The notes: generated from the letters alone by a model not told the origin. DNA of 64,000 nucleotides from Williamsia sp. 1135 (GCF_002095395.1 NZ_MJEI01000100.1:110338-174337); one strand, 5' to 3'; numbered from the stretch's first letter, positions 11,734 to 24,497 are shown. Numbers and translations are program-made.

Positions 11734-13715
11734 CGACAAGCGCAATCGAAGATTTTGCCGCCAGCGTCGGCGCCGAGCGTGGCCTCGACCTCGCCGGCTA
11801 TGAGGCGTTGTGGCAGTGGTCGATCGAGCGCCCCGAGCAGTTCTGGCGTGACCTGTGGAACCGGTATGCGCTCACCCCGTCCGGTGGCACGGCGTTGGGG
11901 GAGTCCGACGAGCATGTCCTCGCTGACCCGGTCATGCCGGGTGCTCGCTGGTTCCCGGGAGTGTCGCTCAACTATGTGGACCAGATTCTGAGGCACACCG
12001 GCCTCCCGGGTGCTGCCATCATCGGGCTGACGGAGGACGGCGGTCGAACCGAGATCGCCTGGTCAGAACTCGCGTCGCAGGTGGCCGGGGTCGCGGCGAC
12101 GTTGCGGGAGTTCGGGGTCGGGCGCGGTGACCGGGTCGTCGCCTATCTGCCGCACGTGCCGGAAGCCGTGATCGCGTTCCTCGCGACGGCGTCGCTCGGT
12201 GCTGTGTTCTCCGGTTGCGGGCAGGACTATGCGCCTGAGGGGGCCGCCGGCCGTCTCGCCCAGCTCAGGCCCAAGGTGCTGGTGTGGGCTGACGGCTACC
12301 GGTACGGCGGAAAGTGGATCGACAAGCGCAGTGACAGTGCCGAGTTGGCAGCGCTGCTCCCCACGCTCGCGGGTCAGTTGGTGGTGAGGATCGGCGATCA
12401 GCAGGCGCAGCCGAGCGGCGATCGACCCTCGGGCGGTGAACTCTCTGCCGCCGCAATCGAGTTCACCGCGGCGGCGGGCCGGCAGGCGGATCTGATCACC
12501 GAACCGGTGCCCTTCGACCATCCGCTGTGGGTCCTGTTCAGCTCCGGCACGACCGGTAAACCCAAGGGCATCATGCACGGCCACGGTGGAGTACTGCTCG
12601 AGCACCTCAAAGCCGTCGGCCTGCAAGGTGATATGGACTCCGGTGACGTGTTCTTCTGGCAGACCGCGTTGAGCTGGATGATGTGGAACTATCAGGTCGC
12701 GGGACTTCTCGTCGGGGCCCGGATCGTCTGTTACAGCGGACATCCCCTCTACCCCGATGCCGATCGGCTCTGGCAGGTCGTCGAGTCGGAGAAGGTCAGC
12801 TACTTCGGGACGAGCCCAGGGCAACTGCAGGCGTCTCGCAAAGCGAACCTGAATCCGGGTTCCGATCATGAGCTCGGTGCGCTCCGAACGATCGGCAGTA
12901 CCGGTTCGACCTTGGCTGCCGACCTGTTCGTGTGGATCGACGAGCATGTGCGGCAGGGAATCCCGGTGTCGTCGATCAGTGGTGGTACCGATGTGGTCAC
13001 CGCGTTCGCCGGCGGATCGCCGGGCATCGCGGTCGTTGCGGGAGAATTGTCGGTCCGCTACCTCGGGGTGGAGTTGGAGAGCTGGAGTCCGGATTGCACA
13101 CCTCTGGTGGGAGAGGTGGGCGAGATGGTGATCACCACTGCGATGCCGTCGATGCCGGTGGGATTCTGGGACGACCCGGACGGCGAGCGCTACCGCGCGG
13201 CCTACTTCGACCATGAGTGGTCTGACGGACCGAGGCCTCATGTGTGGCGCCACGGGGATTGGGTGACGCTCACCGAGCGGGGTTCGATCGTCATCCACGG
13301 ACGGAGCGACGCGACCTTGAATCGTAACGGGATCCGGATGGGGTCCGCGGACATCTATGAGGTCGTCGAGGGGATCGACCAGGTCTCGGAGGGCTTTGTG
13401 CTCGGTGTCGACGGCCCCGGCGGTGCCTACTGGATGCCGCTGTTCGTCACGCTGACACCGGGGTCGAACCTCGACGACGCGCTGATCGCCCAGATCCGGT
13501 CCGAGATCCGGGCCCGGCTGTCACCGCGCCATGTGCCCGACGAGGTGATCGTCGCGCCCGGCATCCCTCACACGCGAACCGGGAAGAAGCTGGAGGTGCC
13601 GGTGACAGCCATCCTCGCCGGACGATCTGATGTCGCGGTCGATCCACGCTCGGTCGACGACCCTGATCTGCTGGGGTGGTTCCGCGAGCGCGGTGCCGAA
13701 CACAGCTGGATCTGA
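11730..13715 (+). CDS. aacS: Acetoacetyl-CoA synthetase
   Basis: Converts acetoacetate, ATP and CoA to acetoacetyl-CoA, returning the leucine end product to central metabolism. It is 661 aa, as usual for the family, with GTG 11730 overlapping the fadD stop. It shows [19 protein letters not shown], the acetoacetyl-CoA-synthetase-type block [30 protein letters not shown], and the C-terminal [11 protein letters not shown] with the catalytic lysine. M. tuberculosis has scoA/scoB (succinyl-CoA:acetoacetate CoA-transferase) at the comparable place, so this operon appears to use an ATP-dependent enzyme for the same job. It is the last gene of the operon, and its downstream neighbour is convergent. 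Confidence 0.93.
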   Translation: MTTSAIEDFAASVGAERGLDLAGYEALWQWSIERPEQFWRDLWNRYALTPSGGTALGESDEHVLADPVMPGARWFPGVSLNYVDQILRHTGLPGAAIIGLTEDGGRTEIAWSELASQVAGVAATLREFGVGRGDRVVAYLPHVPEAVIAFLATASLGAVFSGCGQDYAPEGAAGRLAQLRPKVLVWADGYRYGGKWIDKRSDSAELAALLPTLAGQLVVRIGDQQAQPSGDRPSGGELSAAAIEFTAAAGRQADLITEPVPFDHPLWVLFSSGTTGKPKGIMHGHGGVLLEHLKAVGLQGDMDSGDVFFWQTALSWMMWNYQVAGLLVGARIVCYSGHPLYPDADRLWQVVESEKVSYFGTSPGQLQASRKANLNPGSDHELGALRTIGSTGSTLAADLFVWIDEHVRQGIPVSSISGGTDVVTAFAGGSPGIAVVAGELSVRYLGVELESWSPDCTPLVGEVGEMVITTAMPSMPVGFWDDPDGERYRAAYFDHEWSDGPRPHVWRHGDWVTLTERGSIVIHGRSDATLNRNGIRMGSADIYEVVEGIDQVSEGFVLGVDGPGGAYWMPLFVTLTPGSNLDDALIAQIRSEIRARLSPRHVPDEVIVAPGIPHTRTGKKLEVPVTAILAGRSDVAVDPRSVDDPDLLGWFRERGAEHSWI

Positions 13716-13830
13716 GTCCCGCGGGTGGTTGCGTTCAGTGCGCGTCAAATCGTTCACGTGGTGCCTGCGCACGTGATCCGATGGCTCGATGAGCATCGAG
13801 ACCCGGCGCCGGGCCCCGGCGAGCGGGGGC

Positions 13831-14286
13831 CTACAGGCGGGCGCCCAGAGTCGGCGGCGCGAGCAACCGATAACTCTCCGTGACGAGTTCGGTGATCTCG
13901 GTCCAGTCGGTGTCCGATGCGATCAGCAGTCCGACCTCATCCCGTCGCCACGGCGTCGGGAAGTACGGGGCCCCGGCGTGACGCAGGGCCTCCAATTCAT
14001 CGCCGGTGGAACGGAACATCAGAACGATCGCGGGCCCGGCGGTGCTCGCGGCCTTCGAGTAAGACGGGGGATGGGAGTCGATGATGTCGAGGACGTGCGC
14101 GAACGTGCGTCCGCGAACACGCCAGCGGACACCGACCCATGCCGCTTCGGAGTACGCCTCCGGGAGCGCGAGGGCGCGACCGTGGAGCAGCTCCACGACC
14201 TCGTCGAAGGCCGGTTGGCTGCGATCGTCAGTGCCGGTGTCACCTGCATCGTCCACGCCACCAACCGTAGTTCCGACAGATGACAT
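13831..14286 (-). CDS. MmcQ/YjbR-family protein
   Basis: A small cytoplasmic protein of the YjbR/MmcQ fold (function unclear, DNA-binding-like fold). It is 151 aa from ATG 14286; the open frame continues 19 codons upstream to 14343, but the AGG-containing site before 14286 favours the shorter form. Typical features are FDEVVELLHGRALALPEAY near residue 25 and the C-terminal DWTEITELVTESYRLLAP. It converges with aacS and diverges from the GYGQQ-repeat membrane protein gene. No partner gene suggests a role. Confidence 0.75.
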   Translation of the reverse strand: MSSVGTTVGGVDDAGDTGTDDRSQPAFDEVVELLHGRALALPEAYSEAAWVGVRWRVRGRTFAHVLDIIDSHPPSYSKAASTAGPAIVLMFRSTGDELEALRHAGAPYFPTPWRRDEVGLLIASDTDWTEITELVTESYRLLAPPTLGARL

Positions 14287-14380
14287 GAGGACCTGGGACG
14301 GACGACGTCGCGGCGAAATCGGACCTTGTCGCCACCGGAGCATGTACTAGCGTGGTGCCCGACGAACAACAGGTCCGTGA

Positions 14381-15697
<1,317 letters not shown>

Positions 15698-15864
15698 GAA
15701 CAGCTGATGCGGTTCTGACCCGCACACACGATCCGGGCATCGTCCCCGAGGAAACTCGGGCGACGGTGCCCGTTCTCGTGTGATTGCAGTTACGTTGCGG
15801 TGGATCGCGAATCGACCGGCGCGCCTGCAGTGCCGTTCGCCGGGCGAATGACACCCTGACAAGG

Positions 15865-17421
15865 GTGGCCAGCTCTACAGCGGAAAATCCTTCTGGGGAC
15901 AATCTCGCTGCGCGTCTGAGGGAGATGCGCCGATCGCGGCGCGCTGCCGAAGCCGGCGCGGCGGATTCGGCCCGCGCCCTGGTCCGGCTGGCATTCGGGA
16001 CCACCGCCGCCACGTTGCTGGTGCTGGTGATCGTGGTTTCCATCTTCTTGCTCGCCGTCGGAGACGGTCTCGGCAGCGTTCCCGCGACCGTCGCATCGAT
16101 GTGGCTGGGCATCCATCAGGTCCCACTGACCGTCGGCGACGTGACACTCGGTGTGCTGCCACTTGCCCCCACCTTTGTGATCGTCGGGTTCACCGCCCGG
16201 GCGACCGCGCGCGCCACCGACATCGACCGCCCGCAATCGGAGGTCACGGCGGTGGTGCTGTCTGCTGTCGGTGGGCCACTGCTCGCCACAATTCTCTCGC
16301 TCGCCGTCCTGATGGATGCATCCACCGTGATGACCGTCCAGAGTCCTGATGCGCTCCTGGCGTTCGCTTGCACGTTCGTTGTCCAGCTGACCGGCGCGGT
16401 GATCGGCGTCGGATACAAGTGGTGGTCGACGATCGTGGTGCGGCTCGGGGTGCCGGCATGGGTGCTCAAGGGTGTGCGTTGCGGCGTCATCGCCGTGGTC
16501 GCGCTGCTGAGCATCGCAGCGATGCTCGTAGCCGTTCGGCTGGTGATCAACTGGTCTGTGGCCGGTGAATTGTTCGAGGCCGGTAACGGCTGGATCGGCG
16601 CAATCGGCCTGACCCTGCTCTCGGTGCTCTACCTGCCCAACGTCCTGATCGGCACGGCGGCCGCGCTGATCGGGGCGCCGGTGCAGGTGGGCGGCGCCCT
16701 GGTGGATCTCTTCGGCTCGCACGGCGGACAGGTGCCACCGCTTCCCGTGCTGGCGGTCTTGCCCGACGGTGGCGCCGGCCGTTGGAGTGCGCTGCTGCTG
16801 GTCTTCGTCGCGATGGTGTCCTTCGGCGTCGCGCGGCTGTGTCTCGACCTTTCCCTGCTGCGCAACATCCGGACGGTTGCCGTCGCCGCTGCGACATCGT
16901 CGCTGCTGGTCGTCGGGCTGGCGACGCTCGCCGGCGGGGATCTCGGTGTGCTGGGTGCGGTGGGAGTGAACCTTCCCGTGGTCGGCGTGTTCACCTTCGG
17001 CTGGGTCGCGGTGGTAGGTGCCGTCACGGCGCTCGGGTACAGCGCGTTGCCGGGGACCAGGCGTGCGAGGGCTGCCCTGGTCGGCAACCTCCATTTCGAC
17101 GATGACCACGTCTCGGACGACGCATTCGAGGACGAGCCCGATCACGACGAGGTGGATCTGCCGCCGGCGGAACCCGAGATCGAATACCGGCACACCGCAG
17201 GCGACATCCGCGACGCCGCCGGTGAGGCGGATTCTGCTCCCGTCATCGACGGCTGGGACGCCGACGACTGGGTTGTCGATCTCGAGTGGGATGGGGCAGC
17301 TGAGGATTCGGTCGAGGACTTCGCCGACTGGAGCAGCGCCGGCAGCGCCCCGATCGCGCCTGCGGTCGACGGGGAGGAACTGGTGTCCACCGACGACTTC
17401 GGTACCCGGCGAACTCGCTGA
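15865..17421 (+). CDS. PerM-like integral membrane protein (DUF6350, Rv0955-like)
   Basis: A polytopic membrane protein of about 518 aa. M. tuberculosis PerM (Rv0955) supports cell division and persistence, and reportedly acts through the divisome. The open frame runs upstream to a TTG at 15784; I chose GTG 15865 because MASSTAENPSGDN is a typical polar N-terminus, but no strong ribosome site marks it. Many hydrophobic segments span residues ~45-410 (for example AFGTTAATLLVLVIVVSIFL and GVLGAVGVNLPVVGVFTFGW). The C-terminal ~110 residues are strongly acidic (FDDDHVSDDAFEDEPDHDEVD) and probably cytoplasmic. It sits directly before purN, as in mycobacteria. Confidence 0.85.
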   Translation: MASSTAENPSGDNLAARLREMRRSRRAAEAGAADSARALVRLAFGTTAATLLVLVIVVSIFLLAVGDGLGSVPATVASMWLGIHQVPLTVGDVTLGVLPLAPTFVIVGFTARATARATDIDRPQSEVTAVVLSAVGGPLLATILSLAVLMDASTVMTVQSPDALLAFACTFVVQLTGAVIGVGYKWWSTIVVRLGVPAWVLKGVRCGVIAVVALLSIAAMLVAVRLVINWSVAGELFEAGNGWIGAIGLTLLSVLYLPNVLIGTAAALIGAPVQVGGALVDLFGSHGGQVPPLPVLAVLPDGGAGRWSALLLVFVAMVSFGVARLCLDLSLLRNIRTVAVAAATSSLLVVGLATLAGGDLGVLGAVGVNLPVVGVFTFGWVAVVGAVTALGYSALPGTRRARAALVGNLHFDDDHVSDDAFEDEPDHDEVDLPPAEPEIEYRHTAGDIRDAAGEADSAPVIDGWDADDWVVDLEWDGAAEDSVEDFADWSSAGSAPIAPAVDGEELVSTDDFGTRRTR

Positions 17422-17492
17422 AGTCGGGGCCATTAGGCTCGAATCTGCCTCACCGGCACTTCATCTCCGACCCGAGTTCGAGGAGCCCAGTC

Positions 17493-18106
17493 CTGGACGC
17501 CATCCCGTCTGCCGAATCGCTGACCGTCGTGATCCTCGCGTCGGGCACCGGGTCGTTGGCCTCTGCGCTGCTCGATGCCGTCGAAGACGACGAGTATCCG
17601 GCGACCGTGGCGGCCGTCGTATCCGATCGTGAATGCGCAGCGCTGAAATCGGCGGAGCGCCGCGGAGTGCCCACGACCGTCGTGCCCATGACCGACGACC
17701 GGGCAGAATGGGACCGCGCCCTGGCCGACACCGTCGCCGGTCATCAGCCTGATCTGGTGGTCTCCGCAGGTTTCATGAGAATTCTCGGTGCTGATTTCCT
17801 GGCCCGATTCGGTGGCCGCATCATCAACGCGCACCCGGCGCTGCTGCCGTCTTTTCCCGGTGCTCACGCGGTGCCGGCCGCTTTGGCGCACGGCGTCAAG
17901 GTCACCGGCTCCACCATCCATCTGGTGGACGAGGGCGTCGATACCGGACCGATACTTGCACAGGCGCCCGTCGCGGTGAATCCCGCCGACGACGAGATCA
18001 CACTGCACGAGCGAATCAAGATGGTCGAACGGGTGCTGCTCGTCGCAGTGGTGCGTTCGATCGCCATCAAAGGTGTTGTCATCGAAGGACGAAAGGCTTA
18101 CATCCC

Positions 18107-18110
<4 letters not shown>
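17493..18110 (+). CDS. purN: Phosphoribosylglycinamide formyltransferase
   Basis: Transfers the formyl group from 10-formyl-THF to GAR in purine synthesis. Motifs are [10 protein letters not shown] (N-terminal nucleotide-binding loop), [24 protein letters not shown] and [19 protein letters not shown] with the catalytic Asn, His and Asp. The start is unusual. No ATG, GTG or TTG lies in frame upstream of GTG 17529, and starting there clips the first beta strand and has no ribosome site. A CTG at 17493 is preceded seven bases earlier by GAGGAG (17480-17485) and gives [18 protein letters not shown], a normal PurN N-terminus (205 aa). I therefore place the start at CTG 17493. It overlaps purH by 4 bp. 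Confidence 0.92.
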
Positions 18111-19684
<1,574 letters not shown>

Positions 19685-19691
19685 CCCGAAC

Positions 19692-19756
19692 CCGGAAGTG
19701 GTGGGTTCCGGCGAGTAAAACCCCAGGTGGGCCTCGCCACAAGCCACCACTTCCGG
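19692..19756 (+). repeat. 65-bp palindromic element, copy A
   Basis: The outer arms CCGGAAGTGGTGG (19692-19704) and CCACCACTTCCGG (19744-19756) are perfectly complementary over 13 bp. Inside lies an inner stem GGCGAG/CTCGCC and a top hairpin around CCCCAGGTGGG. The reverse complement of 32174-32238 aligns over all 65 positions without gaps. The inner part is shared, while the outer arms differ in sequence but stay self-complementary. It lies at the 5' edge of the GNAT reading frame, whose normal start is missing. Confidence 0.8.
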
Positions 19757-19877
19757 TGGTGCCCGCCGCCGCTTCGCCCAGCAACGTGGTCGGATCCTGC
19801 ATTACCGACCCGACGTTGCGCGGTTCATCGGCTATCCGGCAGACCCAGATGCTCAGGACTGGCACGATCTGGCTGAA

Positions 19878-20441
19878 TTGGTCGGTCCGGGCGTCGAGTT
19901 CACGCTGCGCAACTACACCGACGATCCGACGGATCCGGTCCACCTGGTGCGCAGGTTCGAGGTCGTGCAGATGACCGGCGAGGACATCAGGGCCGCCGCC
20001 GCCGACCCCGCCGCCGGTGTCGAGGTCCTGGGTGACGCTGACGTGCCGCAGATGCTGGACCTCGTCGAGCGGACTCGGCCCGGACCCTTCTTCGCGTGCA
20101 CCATCGACATGGGCACCTATCTCGGAATCCGACAAGGCGGCAGACTCGTCGCGATGGCGGGTGAGCGGATGCATCCGGCGGGCTGGACGGAGATCAGCGC
20201 TGTGTGCGTCGATTCGGGCTATAGGAAACGCGGGCTCGCGACGACGCTTGTCGGTGCCGTGGCCGAAACCATCCGCGCTCGTAGGGATGTGCCGTTCCTC
20301 CATGCGTCATCGATCAACCACGACGCGATCGCGTTGTACGAGTCGATCGGCTTTCGCCACCGCGCGGCCGGTGCTGTCGGTCATGCGGTTCGGCGATCCC
20401 ACCTGACTGAAGTGAACCCGACGTCATTTCTTCTGCGTTAG
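19878..20441 (+). CDS. GNAT-family N-acetyltransferase (FR47-like), 5' end lost or unusual
   Basis: Acetyl-CoA-dependent N-acetyltransferase fold. The C-terminal domain is complete: ISAVCVDSGYRKRGLATTLVGAV is the acetyl-CoA loop region, followed by PFLHASSINHDAIALYESIGFRHR. Coding-like sequence in the same frame extends upstream of the TTG at 19878: FAQQRGRILHYRPDVARFIG (from about 19773) reads like the usual N-terminus of this family. However, the frame meets a TAA at 19716 inside the 65-bp palindromic element, and no ATG, GTG or TTG lies between. The gene may therefore be decapitated, translated from TTG 19878 (187 aa), or started at a rare codon. Substrate unknown. Confidence 0.65.
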   Translation: MVGPGVEFTLRNYTDDPTDPVHLVRRFEVVQMTGEDIRAAAADPAAGVEVLGDADVPQMLDLVERTRPGPFFACTIDMGTYLGIRQGGRLVAMAGERMHPAGWTEISAVCVDSGYRKRGLATTLVGAVAETIRARRDVPFLHASSINHDAIALYESIGFRHRAAGAVGHAVRRSHLTEVNPTSFLLR

Positions 20442-20496
20442 GGTTGCTCCACGGTGCGGATGGGCTCGGTAGTCGCCGGACACAGGGGAGCGCAGA

Positions 20497-22326
20497 GTGG
20501 TCAGCAAGGCAACGGGCGGGGTCGGCGAACACGGCGCCGAGAAATCGGTTCGCGAGGAATCCAGCCACACCATCGGACTGCGCGAACTGCTGGCCGGGAT
20601 CGCGGAGATGCGACACGATCTTCCGTCGATCGCGCGAAGTCTGCCCGCTCTGGCCGATCACCGGCGATCGCGGAAGATGACCATCGGCAAGCGGTTTCAG
20701 CAGGTCGCGGCCACACACTCCGAACGGCCGTTCCTGCGGTTCGAAGGCGAATCCATCTCGTATGCGGAGGCCAACCGCACGGTCAACCGGTACGCGGCGT
20801 TGCTCACGGCCCGTGGGGTCGGGGCCGGCGATGTGGTCGCAATCTGCTCACAGAACAAGCCCGGCATCGTGCTTGCGATGCTTGCCACCGTCAAGCTGGG
20901 TGCGACGGCGGGCATGCTCAACTACAACCAGCGCGGCGAGGTGCTGACGCACAGTCTCGGGTTGCTGAAGGCGACGATCTTGCTCGTGGACTCCGACGTC
21001 TGCGATGCATTCGATGCGGTGCCCGAGGCTGCGTTGCCGGCGACGACCCTGAGTTTTCTCGACCTTCACGAGGAATCACTCGGTCTGTCCGATCGCAACC
21101 CGTCGATCACGGCGAAGCTGCCTGCCTCGACCACAGCGTTCTACATCTTCACCTCAGGTACCACCGGGATGCCGAAGGCGAGCGTGATGTCCCATTCACG
21201 GTGGCTTGCCGCGATGTCCGGAATCGGCGGTGTGGGAATACGTTTGAGAAAAGACGACACGATGTACGCATCGCTGCCGTTCTATCACAACAACGCGCTG
21301 ACGGTGTCCCTCGCGTCGGTGCTGACCAGTGGCGCCTGTCTGGCCATCGGAAAACGCTTCTCTGCCTCCACCTTTTGGGACGACATCGCACTCAACAAGG
21401 CGACCGCATTCTGTTACATCGGTGAACTGTGCCGGTATCTGCTCGCGCAGCCGCCGTCGCCCGCGGACCGTGAGCACTCTGTCCGCCTGGTGGTGGGCAA
21501 CGGTCTACGTCCGGGCATCTGGGATGAGTTCACGCAGCGGTTCGGGATCTCGCGGGTGGTGGAGTTCTACTCGGCCAGTGAGGCGAACATCGGGTTCATC
21601 AACCTGTTCAATGCGGCGAAGACGGTCGGATTCTGTCCGCTGCCCTACGAGATCGTCGACTACGACCCTGATACCGGTGAGCCGCTGCGAGGGGGCGACG
21701 GCCGGTTGATCAAGCTACCCAAAGATGCTGCGGGACTTCTGGTGTCGCAGATCAGCAAGCGGGTTCCGTTCGACGGGTACACCGACCCCGAGGCGTCGTC
21801 GAAGAAAGTCGTCACCAACGCGTTCAAAGACGGGGACCAGTGGTTCAACACCGGCGACCTCGTTCGTGGGCAGGGGTTTTCGCACATCCTCTTCGTCGAC
21901 CGGCTCGGTGACACCTTCCGGTGGAAAGGTGAGAACGTCGCCACCACGGAGGTCGAGAGCGTGCTCGACGGATCCGGGCAGGTGGCGCAGTCGGTGGTGT
22001 TCGGTGTCGAGGTGCCCGGGACCGATGGAAGAGCGGGCATGGCGGCCATCATTCTCACCGGCGGCGAGGCGCTCGATACCCGGGCACTGGCCGACCACCT
22101 CAGCCGGCAGTTGCCCGCCTACGCCACGCCACTGTTCGTGCGAGTGGTCGACGAGCTGGCACACACCTCCACCTTCAAGAGCGTCAAGGTCGCGTTGCGG
22201 GACGAGGGCTATTCCGAGACCGGCGACGACGAGGTCTATGTGTTCGTCGGCGGTACAGACGGCTACGTGCCGTTCTACGACGGATACGCGGGTGAGGTCG
22301 CGGCCGGCACCCTGCCGCGCAAGTAG
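20497..22326 (+). CDS. Long-chain / very-long-chain acyl-CoA synthetase (FadD6-like)
   Basis: Activates fatty acids to acyl-CoA; the FATP/VLACS-type subgroup couples uptake with activation. It is 609 aa from GTG 20497 behind GGGGAG. A ~55-residue N-terminal lead precedes the AMP-binding domain. Motifs: YIFTSGTTGMPKASVMSHSR (ATP loop), LPFYHNNALTVSL, EFYSASEANIGFINL, FNTGDLV, and DRLGDTFRWKGENVATTEVE, the FATP-type signature. The C-terminus holds TSTFKSVKVALRDEGY. It is separated from purH and GNAT by short gaps and is followed by the TSUP permease; no clear operon. Confidence 0.88.
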   Translation: MVSKATGGVGEHGAEKSVREESSHTIGLRELLAGIAEMRHDLPSIARSLPALADHRRSRKMTIGKRFQQVAATHSERPFLRFEGESISYAEANRTVNRYAALLTARGVGAGDVVAICSQNKPGIVLAMLATVKLGATAGMLNYNQRGEVLTHSLGLLKATILLVDSDVCDAFDAVPEAALPATTLSFLDLHEESLGLSDRNPSITAKLPASTTAFYIFTSGTTGMPKASVMSHSRWLAAMSGIGGVGIRLRKDDTMYASLPFYHNNALTVSLASVLTSGACLAIGKRFSASTFWDDIALNKATAFCYIGELCRYLLAQPPSPADREHSVRLVVGNGLRPGIWDEFTQRFGISRVVEFYSASEANIGFINLFNAAKTVGFCPLPYEIVDYDPDTGEPLRGGDGRLIKLPKDAAGLLVSQISKRVPFDGYTDPEASSKKVVTNAFKDGDQWFNTGDLVRGQGFSHILFVDRLGDTFRWKGENVATTEVESVLDGSGQVAQSVVFGVEVPGTDGRAGMAAIILTGGEALDTRALADHLSRQLPAYATPLFVRVVDELAHTSTFKSVKVALRDEGYSETGDDEVYVFVGGTDGYVPFYDGYAGEVAAGTLPRK

Positions 22327-22418
22327 TCATTCGCCTGACCGTTTCGCCGAGGCGTGAGGCATTCGGTCCGCACCGCCGGTGCACGACCCATCCCACGGGT
22401 GGGGTAGGTTTCGGCGTT

Positions 22419-23147
22419 GTGGCAGAAGTGGCGTTCCTCGTTGTCGCCGGCTTCTTCTCCGGCGTGGTGGGTTACGTGACCGGTATCGCCTCACTCGTGA
22501 GCTATCCGGCTCTGTTGCTGGTGGGTCTGCCGCCCATCACGGCCAATGTCACCAACACGGTTGCGTTGATCCCGGTCGGCATCGGGAGTGCGACACAGGC
22601 TCGTGCGTCGATCACGTTCGACCGCAGACTCGGTCTCCTTCTCGGCGCGGCCGCAGCGGGTGGTCTCGTCGGCTCGGTGGTCCTGCTGCTCACCCCGGCG
22701 ACCACGTTCGAGGCCCTCGTCCCGTATCTCGTTGCGTTCGCAGCGCTTGCGGTGTTGTGTCAACCGCTGATCAGGCGGCTTTCGGGCCACCGCGAGGCTC
22801 CGACGGTGTTCGGGATCGGTGTCTTCGTCATCGGGATATACGGCGGCTACTTCGGCGCCGGTGCCGGGATCATCTTCATGGCCCTGGCGTTACTGGCCAC
22901 CGGACAGACGATGTTCCAGGCGACGCTGCTCAAGTCGCTATTGTTGTGCGCGTCGAATCTCGTTGCGTCGGTGGCGTTCGCGTTCTTCTTCTCGATCGAT
23001 TGGGTGGCGGCGGCGAGCATGGGCATCGGCTGCCTCGCGGGTGGGTGGATCGGACCACCCGTCGTCGCCCGGTTACCGGTCTCCGTGCTGCGCACCGCCA
23101 TCGCGTTCAGCGGCTTCGGGCTCGCGATCTGGCTGGCATTCCGTTAG
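22419..23147 (+). CDS. TauE/SafE (TSUP) family membrane permease
   Basis: A 242-aa polytopic inner-membrane protein of the sulfite/organosulfonate exporter family. GTG 22419 follows a GGGGTAGG purine run. About seven hydrophobic segments are visible (first FLVVAGFFSGVVGYVTGIAS, last LRTAIAFSGFGLAIWLAF). The two half-repeats carry the family's glycine motifs: GVVGYVTGIASLVSYPALLL in the first, and GGYFGAGAGIIFMALALL in the second. Substrate cannot be told from sequence. It converges with the CoA transferase gene. Confidence 0.82.
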   Translation: MAEVAFLVVAGFFSGVVGYVTGIASLVSYPALLLVGLPPITANVTNTVALIPVGIGSATQARASITFDRRLGLLLGAAAAGGLVGSVVLLLTPATTFEALVPYLVAFAALAVLCQPLIRRLSGHREAPTVFGIGVFVIGIYGGYFGAGAGIIFMALALLATGQTMFQATLLKSLLLCASNLVASVAFAFFFSIDWVAAASMGIGCLAGGWIGPPVVARLPVSVLRTAIAFSGFGLAIWLAFR

Positions 23148-23159
23148 TGGGCCGACTTT

Positions 23160-23242
23160 CGCCCTGAGATCGGCCCCGATTCGGACATGGGACGGCAATA
23201 AATACGCCATCCGCCCTCCCATACGGGGCAGATCCCAGGGCG
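23160..23242. terminator. Possible bidirectional terminator (inverted repeat between convergent genes)
   Basis: CGCCCTGAGATC (23160-23171) pairs with GATCCCAGGGCG (23231-23242) with one mismatch, across a 59-nt loop. No T tract follows. The position between convergent stops (23147 and 23247) is the main support. Confidence 0.3.
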
Positions 23243-23246
23243 CCGC

Positions 23247-24497
23247 TCAGATGACCCCGTCTTCGGCCAGCGCGCCGAGTTCGTCCTCACTCAAGTGCAG
23301 AAGTGAGCCATAGACTTCCGAATTGTGCTGGCCAGGGGTGGCCGACCCAGCGTTCCGGATCCGGCCAGGGGTACCCGTCAACTGCGGCACGATCCCGGGG
23401 CCGCGCACGTTCTCGCCGATCCGTTCGTCGAAGTGGTCGGCGATCATGCCCCGGGCGATCAGCTGGGGATCGTTGATCACCTCGGCAACGGTATTGATCG
23501 GCCCCACAACGACTCCGGCATCGCTGAGCCGTTCGATCAAATCGTCGTGCGGTTGTTCGGCGGTCCAGGCTGCGATGAGCTCGTCGAGTTCGTCCTGATT
23601 CTCGCCCCGCGCGCTGTGGGTGGCGAAGCGGGGATCGCTGCTCAACTCCGGCTGTCCCATCACCGCGCACAACCGCGCGAAGACGGTGTCCTGGTTGGCG
23701 CCGATCACCACCATCCGGCCCTCTGCGGTGGGGTAGATGTTCGATGGGGCGATGCCCGCGAGCCGGGTGCCGGAAGGGCCACGGACGATGCCGCCCTGGT
23801 CGTAATCGGGGATGGTGGATTCCTGGATCGCCAGGCAGGATTCGTTCAGCGCGGTGTCGACGATCTGACCTTCTCCGGTGATCGTGCGCCGGTAGAGGGC
23901 TGCCAGTGCCCCGTGCACTGCGAACATGCCCGCCAACGTGTCGCCGAGCGACAGCGCGAGTCGAGGCGGAGGCTGATCGGGATAGCCGTTGAGATGGCGC
24001 AGGCCACTGACGGCTTCGGCGACCGACGCGTAACCGGCTCGACCCGCGTCTGGTCCGGTCTGTCCATATCCCGACACCCGCACCAGGATGATGCCCCGAT
24101 TGCGTTCGCGGAGCACGTCGTAACCGAGTTCGAGCTTTTCGAGCGTCCCTGGTCGGAAGTTCTCCACGATGATGTCCGACGAGTCGACGAGTTGGAGGAA
24201 GATCTCGCGGCCACGGTCGCTGCGCAGGTCCAGCGTGACCGCGCGTTTGTTGCGGGCGTAGACGGTCCACAGGAAACGATGTCCGTCGCGCTCGGCCTGA
24301 CCCCAGCCCCGCAGTGGGTCGGGCTTGCCTGGTGCCTCGATCTTGATGACGTCGGCACCCAGGTCACCCATGAGGCGGGCGCCGAACGGGCCGGCGATCA
24401 GTGAGCCCAATTCCAGCACCCGAACTCCGTCGAGTGCGCCCGTCGGCAACTGTGTGTTCTGCACCGTGTTCTCCACCATCGATCCAGTCTCACCCAT
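23247..24497 (-). CDS. CaiB/BaiF family CoA transferase (type III)
   Basis: Moves CoA between carboxylic acids through a mixed-anhydride/thioester mechanism on a catalytic aspartate. It is 416 aa from ATG 24497; ATG 24479 is an equally possible start, and the open frame to 24650 overlaps the divergent promoter. Seen: LDGVRVLELGSLIAGPFGARLMGDLGADVIKIE at the N-terminus (first 20 residues of that block are the family signature), DLRSDRGREIFLQLV, ENFRPGTLEKLELGY and the GDTLAGMFA segment holding the likely catalytic Asp. Substrate is unknown; the nearby acyl-CoA synthetase suggests acyl-CoA catabolism. Divergent from the AAA+ ATPase gene, start to start about 100 bp. Confidence 0.88.
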   Translation of the reverse strand: MGETGSMVENTVQNTQLPTGALDGVRVLELGSLIAGPFGARLMGDLGADVIKIEAPGKPDPLRGWGQAERDGHRFLWTVYARNKRAVTLDLRSDRGREIFLQLVDSSDIIVENFRPGTLEKLELGYDVLRERNRGIILVRVSGYGQTGPDAGRAGYASVAEAVSGLRHLNGYPDQPPPRLALSLGDTLAGMFAVHGALAALYRRTITGEGQIVDTALNESCLAIQESTIPDYDQGGIVRGPSGTRLAGIAPSNIYPTAEGRMVVIGANQDTVFARLCAVMGQPELSSDPRFATHSARGENQDELDELIAAWTAEQPHDDLIERLSDAGVVVGPINTVAEVINDPQLIARGMIADHFDERIGENVRGPGIVPQLTGTPGRIRNAGSATPGQHNSEVYGSLLHLSEDELGALAEDGVI

